A DNA stretch of 64,000 bases from Gari tellinella (lineage: Eukaryota; Mollusca; Bivalvia; Cardiida; Psammobiidae): NCBI GenBank assembly GCA_922989275.2, contig OV277867.1, positions 45,808,070-45,872,069 of the forward strand, given 5' to 3'. Made by a program: the position numbers and the translations under genes. A model generated the notes under the pieces. The model was given only the letters and a program-made list of their open reading frames with translations, had not been told where the DNA came from and made no database searches. Every line of letters begins with the position of its first letter. The stretch's first letter is position 1. Shown one piece after another: positions 12,901 through 24,900 of the stretch.

Positions 12901-15900
12901 GTTACAGTTGGACTAATGCTGAGTTACCAGTCACTACAGGAGGCCCAGGCATGGGACCTATGGAAGTGTGCTCTACAGTCAGGCTATATAGTACAGTTGT
13001 GTAGAGACGAGATACTCCATATACACAGTTATATCACACAGTTCTTTGACAGCATCAAGGGGTGAGATAACACATATCTGTATTATACCTTTGAACATTA
13101 ATTTGTATGCAGAGTAACTCTTTAACTAATTATGCATGTATGCCTCCTTTGCAAACGGTGTAATTGTGATGAGTACATTTGTCCTATGCAAACAGTGAAG
13201 ACCCAGATCAGAGGGCTCCTAAAGGAGCCCTCTGATCAGGGTATGCACGGTTTGTCATATTGTAATACATTGACAAAACAACAACAATAGATAGTCAAAG
13301 ATGGACTTGTCTTTATCGGAAACATGTACTGTATGGTTAAAAGGTTTCACAGGAGCGGGGTGGTGGTGGGATAGGGGTCATGTTTCATGAAGAAAGTTTG
13401 ATGCTTAACTGGTTAATAAATAGTATTAGAAAGATACTGCATGTAATTTTTGTAAGGATGAGGAGTGGTGGCCATGATTATAAATTAGTATATATTTGGG
13501 CATCATTATTTCAGACACCAACAACTGTTATAGTCTTACTCTGAGTGGTTGTTTTAGTGTTGTTTTAAACTGTTTCATTATTTGAATAAATATTTTATTT
13601 TCAGGCAAAATTTACACAAGAGGGTCAATGAGGTGAAGGATCTACAGCACCAGGCATTACAGTCATCGTAAGTATTGGCCCTGTGTCTATAGCTGTCTTA
13701 TAATCAGGGCTCAAGATAAAAGAGAGTAATCTTAACATTTTCAACATTTCTTCTTTATGCCTTCTCTAAACCCTATGGTGTTACTACTTATTAGAATTGT
13801 CTCTCTGAAGGTTTAGTGTAGACATAAAGGTTTTAGTGTTTGAAATATTCCCCTTATCTGGGGGGCTGTAAAAACGGAATATTACTATACTTTGCATATC
13901 TTATGCACCGGATCACTCGAGTTGTGTGTGTAAAGGCTATATCCAACGAGACCGGAGGTCGAGTTGGATATAGCCTTTACACACACAACGAGAGTGATCC
14001 GGTACATAAGATATGCAAAGTATAGTAATGTTCCTTTTATTATATACCTCTTATAATAAAAATAAAATGAAAAACGATAGAAATGTTTCGAGCGTTACTA
14101 TAAATAAACTGGATTCCCAATACGTCACACTTCGGGGAATGGCGCGTGAAAGTAAATACTCGCTATTACGTCCATTAAAACGAATGCTAATTGATTAAAA
14201 AATAGAGAGGTGACAGCTTAAAGCAAGGTGACAGTGAAACAGAAAGCTCCTAAAGGAGCTTTCTGTTTCACTGTCACCTTGCTTCAAGCGGTCACCTACC
14301 GTAAACACCCTAATACTTAACATAATTTAGTGGTCGTAATAGAGAGGTTTTACTGTAGTTCCAAACTTCCGACTACACAGTAAACGTTCTTTTCCCATTA
14401 CACAAGGTACATGGGTAATACGGAATTTTCAATCCGTCAAGGTGTATTTGTTCGATAAAATACAGAAATATTTCGGGCAGAACATTGGTAGGTATATAAT
14501 AAAATGATGTACCGTAAGTGGTCTCCCTTAATTGTATGGTACAGTTCCCCCATATGCTTATCAAACTATGTCAGTTACAAACTTTTTGGAGCCAGATCAG
14601 AAAACAAAAATGTCAACTTTTAAAAACCAGTTATTGTCTACATTTTGTGTGTGCTTTGTTTCTTTAACCTTTACCCCCATAGTAACCTTTGTTTTGCCTT
14701 TTACCTTTGCTTGATAAAAATGTCTGGTCATGCTTCCACCATGTTTGCAATAGGGAACTGTTCCTACATCGGTATAGGTTGAAGCAATGAAGCTTTATGC
14801 AGGCTGAGAGTAAAGCAAAATGCTTCTCCAGGGAATTTCTGCTCTACTTTCAGTCAGATTTAAGCAAAACATGTCTAAAACACTTAAAACAGATTAGGAT
14901 GGAAAAGGTGGGAAAAAATAACGTCTCCATCTATGAAACTGCTTGATATAACCATTTGCTCTCCATTTTACCATAACCCTTATAATCCTTATTACTTTGA
15001 ATGCTAAATGAATGTTGTGCTGTTAAAATGACGCTTGGTGCTATTAAAAAATTACAATAGACAAGTTAGCTCTTGATTAGACACCCAAGTCGTTGAGCCA
15101 TCTGTTCTGAATACAAACTGTTACCAGTCACCTGTAGGTAGCTCCTCAGTCCTGGGTCCAAGGTTATAAAGGGTTTGAGCTGAGTCTGAGTGTGTTCTCA
15201 AGCATTTGATTGGTCAGATTTGAGCCTAGGCTCAAATCTGACCGATCAAATGCTTGAGAATGACTTTAGACTACACTGAAAAGCTTTATAACCTTGAACC
15301 CTGTGGTGTTATTATTAACCCTTTACTCCACAGATACATACTTTAAGGCATTTAATCAATTCCTTCACTGAAGGAAATAGTTTTATTTTATACAGTAATG
15401 AATATAGAACTAAGAAATATTTCCTATATCCTAGCAGATATTGTCTTTATAATGCACCTTGAGTGGCACATTCTGCTTTATTTTCAACCAGCTTTAAATG
15501 GTCACCAATTTTCAGATGTGGAAACAGGCTATGGAGTAAAGGGTTAAGTTACATGTTGTTTCTAAGTAAGATAAGGGCTACTGCCTCAATTCTGCCATCC
15601 TGTTGTCCTCTGGATTAGACAATAAATTGAGGACCCATCCATATATGAATATATTTTTTGTTTTATTTACTGGTTTTTCGTCTGACAACCATAATTAAAT
15701 CTTTGCATGCTTGGTAATATTTTTATCGTTTGCAGCAATTGTTGTCTGCTACTGTTCTAAAACTGTATTTTCTAAATTTATTTTCAAAACAGGGCCAGAG
15801 TGTCAAACAGTTTTGATCCAGATGAGATGCCGCGTAACGCGGCTTCTCATCTGGATCCAAACTGTTTGCAAAGGTAATCACTTTGGCAGATATATTCGCC

Positions 15901-18900
15901 GCTAGCATGCAAAGAGTTAAATATTTGTTGTATTGGACAGCCAGACAATTTCTAACATCACAGAGTGAGACAGTATATGGTTAATTGTATGTGCCTGTTT
16001 ATGTCATTGTTTGCATGCCATTGTGTTATTGTTTATTATTTATATTACAGCCAACTGTAAGTGAGAGGGTTTGGGGTATTTTTGGTCATGGTTTTCTTTT
16101 GAAACCTCTTCATGCGGCCCTCTGTAGAGTTGAGATGCCTTGCCACTTTTCTCTGACACTTCAAAACACTCTCTATCTACAAACAGTGTAGACCTTGTTT
16201 AGTTGCCACATGACTTTGAACCTCTCCTGGGTTCAAACTTTTCACTGTAATCCTTTCTCCTGATATAAGCATATATTTGTGCTTTTGGAAAGTGTAGACT
16301 CAGATTGGACAGTTCCTTTAGGAGCTGTTTGTTCAGTGTCTGCACAGTGTTCATATAGAATCTGTCGGCCATGAGTTTCTACTCCTTCCTTGTCAAATGT
16401 CTGTATTTTATCAGTCAATTTAACCCATTACCCCATAAATACGCCTTTTTTTCGCCTTTAATTAAGTCTTCTACTGAAGAAATTAGTTCCAATTTATACT
16501 GTCACAAATAAAACTCATAAGAAATATTTTCTATATTCTAGCAGATAATAGCTTAAAGCAGGCTGAAAGTAAAGCAGAATGCGCTTTAAGGTGCATTCTG
16601 CTTTACTTTCAACCTGCTTTAAGTGGTCAACTATTATAAAAACTAGAAACAGGCTATGGGGTAATGGGTTAATAGTTCTGACAATAGATATATAGTGGGG
16701 TGAGTTTATATATGAATATTCAACAGGGGAAAGTTAACCCTTTACTCCATAGCCTGTATCTAGTTTTGAAAACAGGTGACAACTTAAAGCAGGTTGAAAG
16801 TAAAGTATAATGCACATTCCGCTTTACTTTTAGTCTGCTTTGAGGATATAGTATATATTTCTCATGTTGCATATTTAGTTACTGTATTAACTGGAACTAT
16901 TTTGTTCAAGTGAGGAATGAATTAAATGTATAAAATGGTGTATCTAAGGAGTATAGGGTTATGGCAGTTATATACATGAATATTCAGCAGGAGAAGGGTT
17001 ATACAGTATTGTAAATATGAGTAGGTATAGCAGGTTTAGGGATACTTTTAAGATTACTTCACTGTCTGTTTAGTTAATAGGGGTTTGTTTTGGGAAAAGC
17101 TGTCTTTTGTAGATGTGCTCATTACAGTGAAACCTGTCTTCAGTAGCCATTAATTCTTTACATGTTAGCAGGGCTGCCATAAGTTGATTATGAAAAATCC
17201 TAAGAATTCGAAATGTTCTAGTTTTCAAGAGTGATAACTTAAAAGCAATTTGAAAGTAAAGCAGAATACGCCTCAAGGCCCATTCTGCTTTTCAGCCTGC
17301 TTTAAGCGAACACTTGCTAGGATTAAAATCCGAAAATTTCGGAAAAATCCGGGGAAATGGCAGCCCTGTGTTAGCGACAGATACATGTACCACAGTGGTA
17401 ACATTGGCAACCACCTTGCATCCTTATGAGAAGTCGTGTAAAGCGGCGTCTCATCAGGATCCGAACTTTCTGACACTCTGACCCTGTTTTTAAAATAAAT
17501 TCGAAAATTCTATTGAAAGGAAAGTTAGCTGATGAAAATTGTTGCAGATGACAAAATTACCCAGCATTCGAAGAGTGAAAAACGTACAGTAAAACCTCGC
17601 TATTACGACCACTAAAACGAAGGCTTATTGATTGCATAATAGAGAGGTGGCAGCTTAAAGCAAGATGACAGTGACACAGAAAGCTCCTAAAGGAGCTTTC
17701 TGTTTCACTGTCACCTTGCTTTAAGCGGTCACCTATCGTAAACACCCTAATAATTAACATAATTTAGTGGTCGTAATAGAGGGGTTTTACTGTAATATGA
17801 GTATCACTAAGAACAGATTACTGCTACCTTTAATGATGACTGCCATTAGTTATGTTTTGAGTGACCTCTTCACCCATTGGACCATAGCGACAAATAAACT
17901 CGTCCTTTACAAACATTGTTCCTGTGACAAGTACACTTGTCCTTTGCAATCAGTGTTGGCCCAGATCAGAGGGCTCCAAAGAGCCCTCTGATCTGGGTCT
18001 TTACAGTTTGTCACTTTGAAATCAGAATATCATTGTACAAAACTACTCTAAATAGCCATAAAAGAACTCAACTTAATTGGAAAGTGGAATTGCCCATTTG
18101 AAGTTTCAGGGGTTAAGACAGGCTTTACTGTATATGAACAGAGTGTGTTTATGTACAGTGTGCAGCGTGTATACCTACAGTGTGCAGTGTGTATACGTGC
18201 AGTGTGTATATGTACAGTGTGTAACTGAACAGTGGGTAGTGTGCATTTGTATATTTATAAAGCGTAGATTGTACATATGTACAGAGTTTGCAGTGTGTAT
18301 ATGTTTAATGTGTGGTGCATATATATACAGAGTGTTTAGTGTGTATATGTATAAAGTGTGGCGTGTATATGTATAAAGTGTGTATATTTATTAAGTGCAG
18401 CGTATACATGTATATATGAACAGAGTGTGAGTAAGTGTATTTATGTACTTAGACTGTATTGTGTATGTGAACACAGTGTGTGTGTGTGTATAGAATTACC
18501 ACCTCTTTGAGCAATCTAATATAAAATAAGATAAAAACAAACTGAACTTATGGCCAACTTGTAAAAGTAAAACAAACTGTGCACATCTTTGTGGTTATTT
18601 GACATGTTAGCACTGTGTTGAAAATATTGCAAAAGAAAGAAGATGCCGGTAATTTTATTTCTAAAAATAATGCATTACACTTGGAAACTCAAAATAGTAA
18701 TATTACATTGGAGTCATACGGTTAACCCTTTACCTCAAAGAAATATGTTTCCATGCCTTTACCTATTTCTCATAGAAATGCCATTCTCATACTTGAGCCC
18801 TGTCCTAATAAATGAGCTATTGGAAACATGTCTTAGTCTTACATCTTGATGTTTGCCACTTAAAAGGAGAATAATGATCTCTTTACACTGTCACATTACC

Positions 18901-21900
18901 CCTGTAGCCTCTTTCTAGTTTTGAGGATAGCTGACCACTTAAAGCATTGTTCTTTACTTTCTGCTTTACTTAAAGTCTGTTTTAAGCTACTATCTGCTTG
19001 GTTATAGGAAATGACCATGGAATTTACACTTTTATCAACAACAATAAGCCACCTTTGACATGAGGTAGATTTTTATATATTTTAAAGTATTATCTAAAAA
19101 AGAAAAGAATCTGAAATTTTGTTACTCAGATCCTACATCAGATCCAATTTCTTGAAATTCGAGGTTAAAAACAATTTGCTATGACATTGAAGCATACAAA
19201 CTAACACAAGGAAATTGCTTAGCATGCAAGAGTTAATGCCATAATTAATAAGTAAATAGATAAATAATTAACATAACTATATTGACACTTTATGAAAACT
19301 GTGTAGACCCAGGTCAGAGAGCTCCAGATGGAATTGTCTATCAGGTTCTGCATCCTTTGATTATAGGGTATGTCTAACATGAGTCTGCACTATTTCCTTA
19401 CTTTATTAGCCAATATGATAGTGCAGTGGAGTTTAACCATTTCCCCCATAGAAGCAAATTTTAGCGTATTTAATTTATTCCTCTGCAGAAGAAAATAGTT
19501 CCAGTTTATACCCTCATGATCAATATCCATAACAAATATTCTTATATAGCTTAGTAGATGGCAGTTTAAAGCAGGCTGAAAGTAAAGCAGAATGTGCCTT
19601 AAGGCACATTCTGCTTGAATTTCAACATGCTTTAAGTGGTCACCTATATTTAATGTTATAAACGGGTAATTGGGTAAAGGGTTAATTGTCTTGTTTTCTT
19701 GTTTTAGACCTGGTGTTCATAGGGAGAGGAGAAAGTTTCTGCGTACAGCTCTACGAGAACTTGTCCTGATCTATACAGACCAGCCAGGACTGCTTGGTCC
19801 TAAGGCTCTATATGTACTACAGGCCTTGTCCATGTGTCAGAGTGAGATTCACTGGTTACTGAGGCACTACCAGAACCCACCAGGCAAACGTCATAATGTC
19901 AAAATGAACCAGGAGGACTTTGTAGATAGGTAGGAAGGAATCATGAGCTGTGAAGCTTTTCAGTTGAGTCTAAAGTCGTTCTCAAGCATTTGATTGGTCA
20001 GATTTGAGCTAGGCTCAAATCTGACCAATCAAATGCTTGAGAACGACTTTAGACTAAACCGAAAAGCTTTATAACCTTGGACCCAGTAATATAATGTAGA
20101 TATTCAGCTAACCTGTATAAGCAGTTTTCTGACCAGAAAATGAGCATCAAACTTGGCCTTAGCATAAAGGCCATGAATGCCTTTACTTTCAACCTGCTTG
20201 TAGTAACTACTTATATTTGAAAAATGGAAAAGTGGCCATGGTTGAAAGGTAGACACCTAGAAAGATTTAAATACTTCAGAACCTTTTTGAAAGAAAGATA
20301 GGCCTGATGAAATTATATAAGATGTATGAACGTCTTTCTTTTTCAGACTTATTCCTGAGTTGTTGTTTTTCATGGAAGAGTTAAAAGGTATGCACCATAA
20401 TCTTTATTCAATACCTTATACACATGCAATTTTTCATATAACATATACAAATTTATATAAGAAAGCTCAGGATTGAATGGTATATAGGAGGAACAGGAGC
20501 TTTCTGCTTTACTTTAACTCTTTCTACCCTCAAACTTTAAATGGACAATTCAAATTTCCATTTAAGTCTTGTCCATTTCTGACTTTTAAGGGTTGTTTTT
20601 GTTGATGTTTGGCATTATGACAAACAGTGAAGACCCTGATCAGAGGGCTCCTTTAGGAGCCCACTGATCTGTGTATTCACTGTTTGCATAGGACAAGTGT
20701 ACTATTCATCTGTTCACTGTTTGCAAAGGACACCAATATGCAGGACTGGGGTTCAAAGGGTTAAGCATCTATCTTATATACTCATATCGGTCCATTCTGT
20801 CCGATTGTCACTCAATACAATGGCCCTCCAAACAACGGCTTCCTCCTTACAACAATGTTTTTTGCTGTTACCCAAACAAGAGTTATGTCTAACACTTTCA
20901 CTGCTACAATATCGTCTGCTTAAATTTGTCCTTTGCTGTTTCATCTCAAAGTTAGGTATTGGCCATTTTAACAGAAGAAACATTGAAATGAGTGATAAAC
21001 AGTTTGAACCCAGATCAGATGCCGTGTTACACAGCATCTGATCTGGATTCAAAGTAATTGCAAATGTAAGCCAAGTCATTCTCAGTACTCTCTGGGTAAC
21101 AATTTTCCCTCCCTGTATCAACTCCTTCCAAACAACACACATAATCTTTGTCTCCCACTGGGTGTTGTAGAAAGGGAACACTGTACCTGTCTTTTCTTTC
21201 ACTATTGTGTTGCCTGTCTTTTCTTTCACTATTGTGTTGCCTGTCTTTTCTTTCACTATTGTGTTGCCTGTCTTTTCTTTCACTATTGTGTTGCCTGTCT
21301 TTTCTTTCACTATTGTGTTGCCTGTCTTTTCTTTCACTATTGTGTTGCCTGTCTTTTCTTTCACTATTGTGTTGCCTGTCTTTTCTTTCACTATTGTGTT
21401 GCCTGTCTTTCTTTCACTATTGTGTTGTCTGTTTCAGGTCTAGTTAAGAAGTACCATCAGGTGATGCAGCGATATTATGTACAATACTTAGCTGGCTACG
21501 ATGCTGTACTACTCAACCAGCTGATCCAGGTAAGAAATCCTTACACAGCCCAGTCTCGATAACTGGAACTCTCTTTAACCAAATTCCCCATAATTATGCC
21601 TTTTTATGCCTCTAATTTATTCCTTCATGGAAGAAAAAAGCTCAAAATTTATATAGTCATGAATATTTATCATAAGAATGATTTTCTATATATTCTAGAA
21701 GATATATAACAACTTCAAGCAGGCTGAAAGTGAAGCAGAATGCGCATTAAGGCGCATTCTGCTTTACTTTCAAGCTGCTTTAAGTTGTTATATATCTTCA
21801 AAACTAGAAACGGGCTATGGAGTAATGGGTTAAGTAGAAATTACACATGTGTCAACAGCGGAATAACAATATTTCAAAATCACTTTAGTCAAACGTACCT

Positions 21901-24900
21901 GCATTGCAAACTCAAAACAGCTTAGTAGTATCAGTAAGGGCCCTAGATAAGAGTGAATTAACTAAACACTTTACAACATATTCTTTATGTTTCCACAAAA
22001 CCCTATGATGTTACTACTCAACAGAAGCGTCTCTTCAAGACAATTCTATTGAGTAGTAGCTGTAACATCATAGGGTTTGGTTGATACAACATGGTTTTAG
22101 TATTTGAAATACTCCCTTTATTCAAGGGCTCCAGATAAGGGGAGTATTTCAAAAACTAAAATCTTTATTTCTGAATTAAACCCTATGGTGACACTACTCA
22201 TTAGAACAGTCTCTTTGAGACGATTCTAATAAATAGTAACACCATAGGTTTTGATCTTGAATTGAGTGAGAAAATGTTGGATTTGTTCAGTTTACTCCCT
22301 CTTCTCTGGAACCCTGCTTATATGTAGCTCCGGTAGCATTACAGTATTATTTATTATTTGTAGAATCTTGCCATGTGTCCTGAAGACGAGTCTGTCATTC
22401 TGTCATCCCTCTCCAACACAATCTCTGGACTGACAGTCAGACAAGGTAATTAATACATGTTTACAGGACTCCAGATAAGGGGAGTTTTTCGAGACGATTC
22501 TAATGAGTAGTAACACCATAGGATTTGGTGCTAGAATAAATGAGAAAATGTTGGATTTGGTCATTTACTTCCTCTTATCTGGAGCCCTGCTTTAACATTC
22601 TAACCGTTCTATTGGTATTACGATACATTGATGTCTTATGAAAACACTGAAGGAGCTCTCTTGGGGTATTTCTATAAATGAATACTCCGTCAGCAGAGAA
22701 GGGCTAAAACCAACGTTAATAGATAATCTGTCTGATTTGTTTACTTTTATTTTGAAATTAACCCTTTCTCATACATGATATATTCTGCTAAAAATCGGTT
22801 GTTCTCAACTTTGCTTTGCAAGACAGTTGATAATTTGCGGTCAAGAGTCTCTAAGTGCCAAATACAGTATAACCTCCGTTATCCGACACCCCATGGTTCC
22901 ATGTTTGTAAGTCGGTTAAGAGAGGTTGTCGGTAAACGGAATTAGGCCCAAATTACAAGTTTACACACCCAAAGATTGTCGCTGCGAGGCGAATTTCTAG
23001 ATGCCGATTGACTTATTAAATATGCTTGCATGACTGCAGCATATCCTTGTCAGGTTTTTCCAGTTTAAAATAAGAGTCCCCGGCTCCGGTTCTACACGGT
23101 TTTTCCATCGTTCTTTCTACATTAGGCATAAACCTGTATAGTCGGCACATTCGTATTTATATGTTTTGTACAAGTACAGTATTCTCTCGTTATGTAGTAC
23201 TAGCGGGAAATTAACAAAAACTTCAAAAAGCGGGAATGTTTTTATTTTCTCTTAAAAACTTGAGCATAGATTTTTACGCCTGCGATTATTTCTTTAGACT
23301 CGACCTATGCGCAGGGCGCATTATACTCGTATATATATATTTCGTACTTCTAATGTTGACAACTTGACGGTGAGGACGATTGGCAGATACCTGTCCAATT
23401 TGAACACGAAATAATGGTTAGCTATGATTGGAAAGGATGGATGAGTTGGTCTTTTCGGCACTGTGACCCTGAATGGGTTGCTTGCACGTGTTGGCTGAAG
23501 TTATCTTATTAACCCTCACATTATTCACTCATTGTTTAAACAATACATTTTGTCTTATACGGTCATCCGAGCAATATGTGTCATTATCACCTGCGCGTGT
23601 ATAGTCGGTCAATGATCAAATGTCAGCATACCGTCGGATAACGGGGTGTGAAAAACTTCTAATTTGCCTTTGTTGGTCCGTCAAGGTATGTCGGATAACG
23701 GTTAACAGAGGATCCGATCAAGAGAGAGTTAGGTTACATAAAATATATAGGGAAATTGCCGGGACCAAACAGCAGGGTCGGATAACAGAGGTTTCCGGTC
23801 AAGAGAGGTGTCGATCGACAGAGGTTATACTGTAGTTTATATCCTGATCAGACTCAGATGTTCTTGATTTCTGATTGTGATTCAAACTGTTTGCAAATGC
23901 ATGTGTTGTCATGCTTAGCATTGAAAGAGCTAATGTACTGAGCTGTTTCCTGCCAAAAGAGATCTTGCATGACTGCTGAACACAAAAAGTCATGTGTTTG
24001 TTTAAAAAAAAAAAATAAAAAAATGAAAATAATAAGTTTGAAGTTTGCAATATATTTGTATAAAGCCATAGACAAACAAAATGAATTGGTACATACATGT
24101 AAATGGGATGGTAAGAAATACAGTTGAACTTCTTTATCTCAAACTAGCTTAACTCAAATTATCCGATATTTTGAAACATGAATTTGCCTTATTTCAAGCT
24201 TGGTTTAGGTGAACATACCCGTGTATGTTCGACTTAACTGAGTTCGAGATATCAAAGTTTGACTGTATTTGAAATTGTTTTGTTTTCAGTGGAGGATAAT
24301 GAGATATTTGACTTCAGAGGGATTCGACTGGATTGGTTCAGATTACAGGTAGAGAAATTTGATATAGCAAAATACACAACATACAAATAATTGGAACTTG
24401 AAAAACAACAATGAATTTACAGTGTTACCTGTATATAGCGACCACTCAAAATAAGCTGATTTTAAAGTTAACTCTTTCAACACTTAGTAACTCTTGTGGG
24501 TTATCAGGTGCCATTTTGGATAATTTTAGTTACCAAAACATGAACCAGTCTATTTGGAATATTGGGTAGTTTGATAAATACTGCTCTAAGTTGGCAGACA
24601 TTGTTTTCAAATGTAATGAGTATATTTTAAACAGGTCCATGACTTTGGAAATGGTTAATTCTTCTCCCACTGAATATTCATATATAAAAGCCTTCACAGT
24701 ATTCATATTTATCATCTGAAGTAGATCTATCAGATTGGCAAATAAAATAAGGAATATTTTCCACTGGACTATTGTCCTACAGGTGCTATAAGAAATTAGT
24801 GCAGACCCTAATCCAACAGTTCAAATTTCATTTAACTCATTGAACTGGTTCTATCTTTTAAGACATGTGACCACTTAAAGCAGGTTGAAATGAAAGCTGA

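Noticed and set aside
20774..21391. A 205-codon minus-strand frame with KEKTGNTIV repeats, and plus-strand frames over the same stretch
   Set aside because: All are generated by reading the 27-bp intronic minisatellite, whose length is a multiple of three. No codon or splice evidence.
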